The translations under genes were made by a program, and so were the position numbers. This document shows, one piece after another, positions 51,247-59,664 of a stretch of DNA of 64,000 nucleotides (its first letter is position 1; every line of letters begins with the position of its first letter). The stretch is from the NCBI RefSeq assembly GCF_042219855.1, contig NZ_JBHJHP010000001.1, positions 1 to 64,000 on the forward strand, in the 5' to 3' direction. The stretch is from JBHJHP01 sp042219855. Its GTDB lineage: Bacteria; Bacteroidota; Bacteroidia; Bacteroidales; UBA5342. The notes below the pieces were generated by a model, which was given only the letters and a program-made list of their open reading frames with translations, did no database searches and was not told where the DNA came from.

Positions 51247-51732
51247 TTAATATCCATAAAATGAATATGAGAATACAAGGCTTCCTACAAAATATAATCC
51301 CCATACACCTGCGTTAGCTATACAACCCCAAAGGGCTTTTCTGGTTTCATCTTTATTTTCTTCAGTTAATAAATATACCAGGAGCAAACCAACCCAACTG
51401 AGTAAGCAACCCCATAAAAATGAAGGTATGCCTAATGGAGGACCATCAACACCGCTTTCATCAGCGCTTAATGGTAAGGAAGCATCCATACTTACGTTTT
51501 CCAGTATTGAGTTATCAGTGATCTCATCTGCAGAGACATCGCTGGATAACAACATGTCGGATAACGCATCAATTTCCTGAAATTCACTGTAAATAGCATC
51601 TTCGTTGAAGTTAACCAGTTCCTGTGCTTCATCACTAAAATCTGTCCCTAATAAAGGAGATGCGAAAGTCTGCAGATTTAGCAGGATTAATGCTAAAAAT
51701 ACAGCTAAGAATTTTTGAAAAAATTTAGCCAT
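51247..51732 (-). CDS. Small exported GIPSFLWGC-motif protein 2
   Basis: A 161-residue paralogue, closest to protein 1. Signal peptide (ending LQTFAS), motif NFNEDAIYSEFQEI, a spacer of about 50 residues, then GPPLGIPSFLWGC and, 27 residues later, the second Cys in RKALWGC; the turn is TEENKDETR. Two C-terminal membrane helices. Shares PPLGIPSFLWGC exactly with protein 1. Own promoter (51765-51795) and terminator. Function unknown. Confidence 0.85.
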   Translation of the reverse strand: MAKFFQKFLAVFLALILLNLQTFASPLLGTDFSDEAQELVNFNEDAIYSEFQEIDALSDMLLSSDVSADEITDNSILENVSMDASLPLSADESGVDGPPLGIPSFLWGCLLSWVGLLLVYLLTEENKDETRKALWGCIANAGVWGLYFVGSLVFSYSFYGY

Positions 51733-51764
51733 GGTTATAATATTTGGGTTAATAATACGAATAA

Positions 51765-51795
51765 CAAATATAGTAGATCAATTCTACATAGTCAA
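51765..51795 (-). promoter_or_regulatory. Promoter of small exported protein gene 2
   Basis: TTG (51793-51795), 20 bases, TATATTTG (51765-51772) on the minus strand, 33 bases before the ATG. Same -7 sequence and spacing as gene 1. Confidence 0.5.
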
Positions 51796-51796
51796 G

Positions 51797-51830
51797 AAAA
51801 AAGCCATCCAGATTTTATCTGAATGGCTTT
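51797..51830 (-). terminator. Intrinsic terminator after small exported protein gene 3
   Basis: On the minus strand AAAGCCATTCAGAT pairs with ATCTGGATGGCTTT (one mismatch, short loop) and is followed by a T-tract and CTTG. Confidence 0.85.
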
Positions 51831-51849
51831 CAATACAGTTTTATTTCAC

Positions 51850-52281
51850 TTATTGGTTCACAGCCTCAACAATATAAACCGCATAAACAACACCTGCCAG
51901 GATGTAACTCATCAGGCAACCAGTGAATGCTTTTTTAGCTTCTCTGTTATCTTCTGTGATCACTTTTACCAGGATAATTCCGGTAACGCCACCAACACAA
52001 CCCCATAAAAATGAAGGTATTCCAAATGCCTCATCCATAGCATAAGGATCATCTTCACTTGCCAGGGGCAGAAGAGCAGCAGCATCGTTTATGTTATCAG
52101 CATATTCCCCTAATACTGAACTTTCAAAAGAGTCATATATTTCACTCTCATTGAAAGCAAAGAATTCATCAATTTCATTGTCCGAATTCAGACTGGTTAC
52201 ATAATTTCCCGCCTGGGTCTGGCTGGTAAAAATGATTAAAGCAAACAATAGTGACGTAATTTTCAAGAGTCTTTTTTTCAT
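51850..52281 (-). CDS. Small exported GIPSFLWGC-motif protein 3
   Basis: A 143-residue, more diverged paralogue. Signal peptide (ending TSQTQAG), motif AFNESEIYDSFE, then FGIPSFLWGC and AFTGC, with 26 residues between the two Cys and TEDNREAK in the turn. The second helix is longer (SYILAGVVYAVYIVEA). Its ATG is 2 bases after the stop of gene 4, so these two are co-transcribed. Function unknown. Confidence 0.82.
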   Translation of the reverse strand: MKKRLLKITSLLFALIIFTSQTQAGNYVTSLNSDNEIDEFFAFNESEIYDSFESSVLGEYADNINDAAALLPLASEDDPYAMDEAFGIPSFLWGCVGGVTGIILVKVITEDNREAKKAFTGCLMSYILAGVVYAVYIVEAVNQ

Positions 52282-52283
52282 AA

Positions 52284-52766
52284 TTAAAATATATTAAGTG
52301 AGATGTTTTGTCTGTCGTATATTGAAACTAAAGTGATTATCAGGGCAACAGTATTAAAAAAACAGCCGGTAAATGCATTATTGGTTTGTTTTATGTTTCG
52401 GTCAGTGGCGGCATAAATAAACATAACGCCCGGCACACCAAAGGCACAACCCCACAGAACAGAAGGAATACCCATCGATGTTTTATAATTAATTTCTTCC
52501 CGAGACTGGTCAAAAGCAACATGTTCCTTGTTTAGAATTATACTGGACGGAATTTCTGCTTCCGCTGAATTGTTGTGCTTGTTGAGTTGATTAACAAAGT
52601 ATTCTATTTCCGAAAATGCGGCATAGATTTGATCATCCTTGAAGTTTAAAATCTCATCCGCTAAAGATGAACTATTGTGTTCCGAATAAAAATCTGATGA
52701 ATATGCAGTATTAGATATAAAAGCAAAGCATAGGATAATCCAAACAGGTATGTCCAAATTTTTCAT
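52284..52766 (-). CDS. Small exported GIPSVLWGC-motif protein 4
   Basis: A 160-residue paralogue, the most diverged. Signal peptide (ending NTAYSS), motif NFKDDQIYAAFSEI, then MGIPSVLWGC and, 27 residues on, the Cys of AFTGC; turn TDRNIKQT. Phe replaces Val in the helix pattern and the tail is polar (DRQNISLNIF). Begins 58 bases after the second SusC-like gene. It may be read from that operon or from the -7 element at 52785-52792. Confidence 0.8.
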   Translation of the reverse strand: MKNLDIPVWIILCFAFISNTAYSSDFYSEHNSSSLADEILNFKDDQIYAAFSEIEYFVNQLNKHNNSAEAEIPSSIILNKEHVAFDQSREEINYKTSMGIPSVLWGCAFGVPGVMFIYAATDRNIKQTNNAFTGCFFNTVALIITLVSIYDRQNISLNIF

Positions 52767-52784
52767 TCAACAAGTAATTTGAAT

Positions 52785-52792
52785 CAAATATA
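52785..52792 (-). promoter_or_regulatory. -7 promoter element of small exported protein gene 4
   Basis: TATATTTG on the minus strand, 18 bases before the ATG; no clear upstream half. Confidence 0.35.
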
Positions 52793-52824
52793 GTATAATT
52801 TCTCTTTATTCCTGCCTCATATAC

Positions 52825-55602
52825 TTATAATTCAACATTAATTCCAAATACCAGTTCCTTTATAGGCGTTGAAAAGTTGGTATCAAAACCATAATCAAAC
52901 CATTCAGTGTTCAGGTTTATGTCAGGATCAGCTCCTGAGTACTTTGTCCATGTAATCAGGTTTTTACCAGTTATATATAAGGAAAGGTTTTTAAGATGCA
53001 GTTTCCCACAAATATGTTCAGGAACACTATATTTAAGTGTTAAAGCTTTTAAACGTAAAAAAGAACCATCTTCTACAAAGCGGGTTGATCCTAACCAGTT
53101 ATAGCCATATTGATATAATGCTCGTGGAATTTCTGCAATATCGCCGTCTTTTCGCCATCTATCATTTACAGCAACAGTTTGATTGTCGAATGAATACATG
53201 TTTTCGAGCTCCATCCTTGCCATGTTGACAACACTGTTTCCAACCCGAAAGTTGAAGAATGTCCCCAGCCACAATCCCTTCCATTTTAACTCAGGTCCCG
53301 CAGTTCCGGATAAAATTGGTCTGGCATCACCAATAACGGTAATATCTTTTTCATTTATGTAGCCATCATGGTTCAGATCCTCATAAATTGCATCGCCTCC
53401 CTGAAAATAAAAAGAATCTGAGCCGGGACCAAGTATTACCGGTAGTGGTTTCCCTTCGCTGTCTGTCATGACATTGCCCTTCTCATCCCTTGCAATGGGA
53501 GCATTTTCCTGACTGCCGGTAATATAATTATTATAGCGGTATACCCCCAGGTAATTATAACCCTTTATCTCACCAAATGGTTGATTGAGTTTTATTTCGC
53601 TGTAGTATGTTCCGTTGGGACCTGAAATATAAGGTGAGCTAGAATAGTTTAAGCTGGATAATGATTTTTGTCGAGTATTCAGTTGAATATTAAACCGGAT
53701 AAAAAAATCTTGTTTTTGGATCAAATACGCATTCAGATCAATCTCCCAACCCTTAACATCGGTGCTTTGATATATCATTAATGGATGATCAATGATTCCC
53801 GATGTATATGGCATTGTGTTTTTTAGGATAAGTTGATCATTCAGGGAGTTTTTAAAGTAACTAATCTTCAGGTCAGCCTTATCCCTGAATAGTGACATGA
53901 AAAGGTCAAGATGTTTGTACTGAAAAGATTCTGTATTGTCAATTCTGGTGATTTCAATAGTTTGGTTTGTATACGAAGTAGTGGTGTAATAAAAGGAGTT
54001 TTGCTGATGAATTTTTCCAAGCGTCGCTTTTATTGCCATAGTACTAATAACTGGTTTTAAAAGGAAATACTTTTCATTTGAAAGGATCCATTTTACGCTT
54101 GATGAATAATTCAGGGCAGGATCGTATTCGATCTCTTCATATTTTTTTATTTCACTTAGTCCTGAAAACTTAAATTCATATTTGTGATAAGCCTTGTAAC
54201 TAATTCCCGCTAAAATGTTACTGATATTTGTTTCTTTACCTGGTATGTTGGTATGGCTCTTATAAAAGGGACCTTCTGCTGAATCATTATATTTTAAATT
54301 TTCATGGCGAAAGTAATATTCACCGAATAATTTAACGCTGTGATTGATACCTATGTAGGGATTGAAAGAGATTTGATTCTGTAGATTGAAGTTCTTTGAA
54401 GTGTATTCGTAGTTAAAAGTTGTACCTTGTAATTCGGGATTGGATAAATAATGAAAGAGATCCGGTAAAAAATCGGTTCTTAAATTATTGTAATGAGTGA
54501 AGTCAATTCTTAGATTATAGCAAACCGCTTGTAAAGGATTCAACACTAGTTTTATACTCGGATTTATGCGTGGCAACTCAGTTGAACTTGAAGCAAAGTT
54601 GGCAAAAGCAACCGGGTTTGGGTAGTCTTCGCCCTGAAGACTTGGCCGAGGTAAAAAGAAATCATCAGTTTTTTGACCGTCAACTGTATATTCATAAACT
54701 GACATATTAGGCATCATTTTTAGAGCAAGTTCTCTAATATCCATGGCTTTATTGGATTTGTAATAATCTGTAAGGTAATGATGTGCATAATTGATACCTC
54801 CTGAGATGTACAGAAGGTCTTTAATTTTATAATCCAAAAACAACCTGAAATTATAGTCTGTATTTCCGGTATTCATAATGGTTCCAGATCCTTTGTTGAA
54901 CATGGTACTGAACCGGTAGCCTAATCCATTACGCCGACCGTTTAGTGTTAAGGCATGTTCCTGCTGAAAACCGGTTTGCGTAATTGCACTAAACCAGTCA
55001 GTATTTTTATTATAATTATAGTAATCAATAAATGTAAGGTCATAATTAAACTCATCAATATCAGATGCATATTCATCGTTATATGGATTATATAATGCCT
55101 GTTTCATTACCATTGAATAATCATCCCCGCTTAGCATCTTATAACCGGGTTTTTCCCAGCTGACACGGGTTTTTAAACTATAGTTGATATTGAGTTTAGT
55201 GTCAGAAGCTTTTTTTGAAGTGATGTATATAGCTCCGTTTTTTGCAGCTGAACCGTAGCTCATCAAATCGGTAGGGTCAGTTAATATTGTAACAGTTTCA
55301 ATTTCTTCTTCTGAAATTCCAAGCAAATTGGCTATGTCACTAAGATCTGCTGTGGCATAATTTATTATATCCGAACTAAAGGTGTAGTATGGCATTCCAT
55401 CCAGAATAATCAGTGGTTGCCCGAACAGGTTTAGTTTGCTGGTACCGGTGACCTGCGAGGAAAGTCCCATGCCATATTGCCCGGCCTTCAGCATATTATT
55501 TCCCTGGATAGAATCGGGGGAAGAACCTGTAACAGGAAAGAGGTTCGATACAGTAATGAATATGGTCAGAATCAAACAGAATTTTAGGGTTTCTTTTTTC
55601 AT
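52825..55602 (-). CDS. SusC/RagA-like TonB-linked outer-membrane protein without N-terminal domain, copy 1
   Basis: A 925-residue TonB-dependent receptor. A signal peptide (to about 26) leads almost directly into the plug (about 40-135; LFGQPLIILDGMPYYTF, EEEIETVTILTDPTDLMSYGSAAKNG), with no CarboxypepD_reg-like domain and no clear TonB box. A 22-strand-type barrel follows, with SusC signatures near the end (TRFVEDGSFLRLKALTLKY, LYITGKNLITWTKYSGADPDI). The plug motif that normally reads KDASATAIYGSRG is TDPTDLMSYGSAAKNG. It sits 12 bases after a close paralogue; no SusD gene is present. Substrate unknown. Confidence 0.9.
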   Translation of the reverse strand: MKKETLKFCLILTIFITVSNLFPVTGSSPDSIQGNNMLKAGQYGMGLSSQVTGTSKLNLFGQPLIILDGMPYYTFSSDIINYATADLSDIANLLGISEEEIETVTILTDPTDLMSYGSAAKNGAIYITSKKASDTKLNINYSLKTRVSWEKPGYKMLSGDDYSMVMKQALYNPYNDEYASDIDEFNYDLTFIDYYNYNKNTDWFSAITQTGFQQEHALTLNGRRNGLGYRFSTMFNKGSGTIMNTGNTDYNFRLFLDYKIKDLLYISGGINYAHHYLTDYYKSNKAMDIRELALKMMPNMSVYEYTVDGQKTDDFFLPRPSLQGEDYPNPVAFANFASSSTELPRINPSIKLVLNPLQAVCYNLRIDFTHYNNLRTDFLPDLFHYLSNPELQGTTFNYEYTSKNFNLQNQISFNPYIGINHSVKLFGEYYFRHENLKYNDSAEGPFYKSHTNIPGKETNISNILAGISYKAYHKYEFKFSGLSEIKKYEEIEYDPALNYSSSVKWILSNEKYFLLKPVISTMAIKATLGKIHQQNSFYYTTTSYTNQTIEITRIDNTESFQYKHLDLFMSLFRDKADLKISYFKNSLNDQLILKNTMPYTSGIIDHPLMIYQSTDVKGWEIDLNAYLIQKQDFFIRFNIQLNTRQKSLSSLNYSSSPYISGPNGTYYSEIKLNQPFGEIKGYNYLGVYRYNNYITGSQENAPIARDEKGNVMTDSEGKPLPVILGPGSDSFYFQGGDAIYEDLNHDGYINEKDITVIGDARPILSGTAGPELKWKGLWLGTFFNFRVGNSVVNMARMELENMYSFDNQTVAVNDRWRKDGDIAEIPRALYQYGYNWLGSTRFVEDGSFLRLKALTLKYSVPEHICGKLHLKNLSLYITGKNLITWTKYSGADPDINLNTEWFDYGFDTNFSTPIKELVFGINVEL

Positions 55603-55614
55603 GGTTACATGATG

Positions 55615-58407
55615 TTATAATCCAACATTAATGCCAAAAATCACTTCGCGAATTGGTACTGCATAGTTAGAATCAAAACCGTAATTATACCAGTCTGTAT
55701 TCAGATTAATGTCAGGATCCGCTCCGTTGTACTTTGTCCAGGTGATCAGGTTTTTACCAGTAGCATAAAAGGACAGGCTTGTCAGATGCAGTTTCCTACA
55801 GATATGTTCAGGCAAAGCATATTTAAGCGTTAAAGCTTTTAAACGCAAAAATGAACCGTCTTCAACAAAGCGGGTTGATGCCAGATTGTTGTAACCAGAG
55901 GATAATAAAGCTCTTGGCATCGTAGTTACATCTCCGGGTGTTCTCCATCTGTCAAGCGTTTCGACTGATTGATTTGAGGTTGAATACATATTCACCAGAT
56001 TCATTCCTGTAAGATTAACAACATCATTGCCATAACTGAAGTTAAAAAATGTTCCCAGCCAGAAACGCTTATATGTTAAATCAGGTCCGAATGTTCCTGT
56101 AAGTAATGGTCTGGTGTTTCCTATAACGACTAGATCATTCTCATCAATGGTCCCGTCAAAGTTCTGATCCTGGTATTTAGCATCTCCACCCTGAAAGATA
56201 TAGTTTACATCATTTGCTTTGTAAGTAACAGGAACAGGATATCCGTTTATATCTCTGATAATATTTCCATTTACATCTCTGGCAACAGGTGCATTTTCCT
56301 GTGAACCGGCAATATAAGTGTCGTATTGATATACCCCCATATATTTAAGTCCTGTAATTTCTCCAAAAGCATTTTGGGTATTAACATGATTCAGATAGTT
56401 TAAATCCCATAATTCATTCAGAGTAAAAGAAGTTGGATAGTTTTTTTCAGCAATGTATTTTTTACTCCAATCCAGTTGCATGAAGAAATTGATAAGGAAT
56501 TCTGTTTGTTTGACAATCTTGGTGCTAAGATTTATTGCCCAACCTTTTATTTCTGTATTTTGAGTTAATCCAAATACATCACTGTATCCACTAGCCGGCT
56601 GAAGGATGGTTGGAACCGGCGAATTCTTCAATGAGTTTTGAAAATAGCTTATATTTAACGTTGATGTATGATTAAGAATTTCAAGATACAGGTTAGCTTC
56701 CTTACGTAAAGTTTGTTCAATGCCTTCTGTATTTAACCTTAGTGTTGAAGAAGGGATGTACTTGTAGGCTTCAGTATAATAGGCGCCAGGGAAATTAATG
56801 CTTCCCAAAGATGCATTTAAAGCGGTATGATTTAATACATGATTTTGTTTAAAAAAAGGTTCATTTGAAATAATCCATTCAGCATGTACACCATAGTTGT
56901 ATGTTCTGTCCAGTTTTTTATTCGCTATTTTTATTCTTTCTGAAGAACCGTTTATTTCAAACAGATATCTGTCAAGCAAATTGTAGTGCAACCCTGCCAA
57001 AAACATATTTGACTTTTCATTATAAACTATTGGGTCGTATATGTATTGGGATGAGAAACCGGTTTCGGTTTCTTTAATAATGTTTTTCGTTGACTGGAAA
57101 TGATATTCACCTGATATGGATAATTTCTGATTTTTTTTAGTGAGGAGTTGATACGTAAAAGTGTTTCGAATATTTAATATGCCGTTCTTATGATTCGTAC
57201 TCGAAATATTTTCTGCAATTTGATCAAATGAGAAGATGTTGAAAAGATAAGGATTGATTACGTTATTTTCTATTTGAAACTGGTTAAAATCAAGTTTGAA
57301 ATTGTACAACAGAGCTTTTAGTGGATTTAGTTCTATATTTATAACTGGTGTAAGTTGTGACACCAAGATATTGTTCTCTGAGTATTCTGCATAAGCTACG
57401 GGATTTGGAAAATTATATCCCTGAAAACTTCGCGATGGCAAAAATAATTTACTTGTCTTTTCACCTTCGTCCGAATATTCATATACGGACATGTTGGGCA
57501 TCATTCTTAATGCCAGTTCTCTGATGTCAGAAAAGGTTTCAGGGATATTGCAATTTTCAGAAGTAAGTTTATTGTAATTAAGCCCGGCAGAGACATATCC
57601 GATGTTTTTTATTTTGTAATCCAATAATAATCTGAAATTGTAATCCTTGCTTCCTGTATTGATAATGGTTCCCTTACCTTTTCTAAACATAGTTGATGCT
57701 CTGTAGCCGATGCCTTTTACGCTTCCATTAAGCGATAAGGTATGCTCCTGCAAAAATCCGGTTTGTGTGATTTCCTTAAACCAGTTTGTATTCTGGCCAA
57801 AATTGTAATAGTAATATGGTTCTGTAGGCTGGTAAAGAAGTTCCTTATGTGTATATACCTCCAAAGGTGTCCCATATCCATTCATGTAAGCCTCTTTTAT
57901 AAGTGTGGCATACTGTTCGCCACTTAACACGTCGTAAGCTGCCTTTTCCCAGCTGACACGGGTTTTTAAACTATAGTTGATATTGAGTTTAGTGTCAGAA
58001 GCTTTTTTTGTAGTGATATATATAGCTCCGTTTCTTGCAGCTGAACCGAAGCTCATTAATTCGGTAGGATCAGTTAATATTGTAACTGATTCAATTTCTT
58101 CTTCTGAAATTCCAAGCATATTGGCTATGTCACTAAGATCTGTGGTGGTATAATTTATAATATCTGAACTGAATGTATAATATGGCATTCCATCCAGAAT
58201 AATCAGTGGTTGCCCGAACAGGTTTAGTTTACTGGTTCCGGAAACCTGCGATGATAGTCCCATGCCGTAGTTCCCGGCTTTAAGACTGTTCTTTGCTGAT
58301 ATCGTATCTGTTTGTGCCTGAAGTAAAGTTGGCTGATAAAGAATAAACGCAAAAAATATGCATGGGATATAACGTCCGATAAATAATGACAACAACAGGT
58401 TTTTCAT
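55615..58407 (-). CDS. SusC/RagA-like TonB-linked outer-membrane protein without N-terminal domain, copy 2
   Basis: A 930-residue paralogue and first gene of the pair. Signal peptide (to about 32, LLQAQ), then the plug (about 42-138), nearly identical to that of copy 1 (for example NLFGQPLIILDGMPYYTFSS and SDTKLNINYSLKTRVSWEK), while the barrel strands and loops differ widely until the conserved end (VEDGSFLRLKALTLKYALPEH, NLITWTKYNGADPDINLNT). It also lacks the CarboxypepD_reg-like domain and a SusD partner. The shared plug implies a common energy-coupling partner and the variable barrel different ligands. Confidence 0.9.
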   Translation of the reverse strand: MKNLLLSLFIGRYIPCIFFAFILYQPTLLQAQTDTISAKNSLKAGNYGMGLSSQVSGTSKLNLFGQPLIILDGMPYYTFSSDIINYTTTDLSDIANMLGISEEEIESVTILTDPTELMSFGSAARNGAIYITTKKASDTKLNINYSLKTRVSWEKAAYDVLSGEQYATLIKEAYMNGYGTPLEVYTHKELLYQPTEPYYYYNFGQNTNWFKEITQTGFLQEHTLSLNGSVKGIGYRASTMFRKGKGTIINTGSKDYNFRLLLDYKIKNIGYVSAGLNYNKLTSENCNIPETFSDIRELALRMMPNMSVYEYSDEGEKTSKLFLPSRSFQGYNFPNPVAYAEYSENNILVSQLTPVINIELNPLKALLYNFKLDFNQFQIENNVINPYLFNIFSFDQIAENISSTNHKNGILNIRNTFTYQLLTKKNQKLSISGEYHFQSTKNIIKETETGFSSQYIYDPIVYNEKSNMFLAGLHYNLLDRYLFEINGSSERIKIANKKLDRTYNYGVHAEWIISNEPFFKQNHVLNHTALNASLGSINFPGAYYTEAYKYIPSSTLRLNTEGIEQTLRKEANLYLEILNHTSTLNISYFQNSLKNSPVPTILQPASGYSDVFGLTQNTEIKGWAINLSTKIVKQTEFLINFFMQLDWSKKYIAEKNYPTSFTLNELWDLNYLNHVNTQNAFGEITGLKYMGVYQYDTYIAGSQENAPVARDVNGNIIRDINGYPVPVTYKANDVNYIFQGGDAKYQDQNFDGTIDENDLVVIGNTRPLLTGTFGPDLTYKRFWLGTFFNFSYGNDVVNLTGMNLVNMYSTSNQSVETLDRWRTPGDVTTMPRALLSSGYNNLASTRFVEDGSFLRLKALTLKYALPEHICRKLHLTSLSFYATGKNLITWTKYNGADPDINLNTDWYNYGFDSNYAVPIREVIFGINVGL

Positions 58408-58475
58408 GTTTTGATTCCGTCAGCGTTAATGATTTGTGGTAAACAGATTAAAAGTAATGTTTTAATTGATCGGAT

Positions 58476-58483
58476 CAAAAATA
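58476..58483 (-). promoter_or_regulatory. Possible -7 element of the SusC-like pair
   Basis: TATTTTTG on the minus strand, about 70 bases before the ATG at 58407; it lies beside the fabG terminator. Upstream half not visible. Confidence 0.3.
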
Positions 58484-58487
58484 TGCA

Positions 58488-58517
58488 ACAAAAAAGAGCC
58501 ACCCATTGGCAGCTCTT
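58488..58517 (-). terminator. Intrinsic terminator after fabG
   Basis: On the minus strand AAAGAGCTGCC and GGCTCTTT form a stem with one bulged base, followed by six T. It separates fabG from the SusC-like pair. Confidence 0.65.
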
Positions 58518-58624
58518 TATTATTTTAAAATGCGATAATTCACTTAAAATCTTCCGATTCCTGATCCTTCGATTGGGATCAGCGCCTATTTTCAGGAGAG
58601 CAAATTTATCTTGTGTCTTAATGA

Positions 58625-59371
58625 TCACATATTCATTCCACCGCAAACATGCAGTACCTGTCCGGTGACATATTGCGAGAGGTCAGAAGCAAGGAAAATA
58701 CAGGCATTGGCCACATCTTCAGGTGTACCACCACGTTTCAATGGAATTGTTTTAGCCCATTCCTGTTTAACTTCATCAGACAGTTTATTGGTCATTTCAG
58801 TAATGATGAAACCCGGTGCGATTGCGTTACTTCTGATACCGCGTGATCCAAGTTCTTTGGCAACAGATTTTGTAAAACCAATCATCCCGGCTTTAGACGC
58901 GGAGTAGTTAGCCTGGCCGGCATTTCCACTAACGCCAACCACAGAACTCATGTTAATAATGGATCCGGCTCTTTGTTTCAGCATGATAGGCTGAACTGCT
59001 TTTGTGAAGTTGAAAACAGACTTCAGGTTGACGTTGATTACAGCATCCCACTGTTGTTCTGTCATACGCATCAGTAAGGTGTCCATTGTTATCCCGGCAT
59101 TATTAACCAGTATATCAATCTGTCCGAAATCATTTTTTATGGCTTCAACAACCTGCTGAGTTTCTTCAAATTTACTGGCATCCGAAGCATAACCTTTTGC
59201 CTTTACACCAAAAGCTTCGATTTCTTTTTCCGTAGCCGTTGCATTTTCGTCAATTCTGAGGTCTGTGAATGCAATATTGGCACCTGCTTTGGCAAATTCA
59301 ATGGCAATAGCCTTACCAATACCACGGGCTGCCCCTGTTATTAAAGCTGTTTTCCCTTCAAGTAGTTTCAT
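58625..59371 (-). CDS. fabG: 3-oxoacyl-[acyl-carrier-protein] reductase
   Basis: NADPH-dependent ketoreductase of fatty acid elongation; 248 residues, classical short-chain dehydrogenase. Cofactor motif TGAARGIGKAIA, NNAG at 90-93, and catalytic Asn115, Ser143, Tyr156 and Lys160 (ANYSASKAGMIGFTKS). LHVCGGMNM at the C-terminus replaces the usual VDGGM with CGGM, a small difference. Single gene here; other fab genes are not in the window. TATATTTG on the minus strand at 59398-59405 is a candidate -7 element. Confidence 0.95.
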   Translation of the reverse strand: MKLLEGKTALITGAARGIGKAIAIEFAKAGANIAFTDLRIDENATATEKEIEAFGVKAKGYASDASKFEETQQVVEAIKNDFGQIDILVNNAGITMDTLLMRMTEQQWDAVINVNLKSVFNFTKAVQPIMLKQRAGSIINMSSVVGVSGNAGQANYSASKAGMIGFTKSVAKELGSRGIRSNAIAPGFIITEMTNKLSDEVKQEWAKTIPLKRGGTPEDVANACIFLASDLSQYVTGQVLHVCGGMNM

Positions 59372-59608
59372 TTTGTTATATTTTTATTAAACCGCGACAA
59401 ATATACAAACTTAAGCGAACCATTTTATAATAATAACTTAAATATACTGCTATAGTTTAGGTGGTATTTTTGATTATCAGGTTGTTACACTCATTGTGCC
59501 ATGATCCTGCACCTGTGGTTAAATGTTTCATACTGGATATAACGGTTGTTTTTCAATATAAATAAGCTAAAATGCAGTGCCGGCTTATTGTTGAAAATTG
59601 GAATGCAT

Positions 59609-59616
59609 TATCTTTG
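59609..59616 (+). promoter_or_regulatory. -7 promoter element of the SNF2 helicase gene
   Basis: TATCTTTG, 48 bases before the GTG start. TTG at 59588-59590 (18 bases upstream) may be the other half. The rest of the 293 bases between fabG and this gene shows nothing else I can interpret. Confidence 0.4.
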
Positions 59617-59664
59617 TTGTTTATTGATGAAGAAAAACACTTTTAATATTATAGTAAAGCAAAA

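Noticed and set aside
52825..58407. Polysaccharide utilisation locus
   Set aside because: No SusD, glycoside hydrolase, polysaccharide lyase or sulfatase gene is near the SusC-like pair.
58404..58668. 80-85 codon frames on both strands between fabG and the SusC-like pair
   Set aside because: They overlap the fabG 3' end and its terminator and show no signal peptide or family resemblance.
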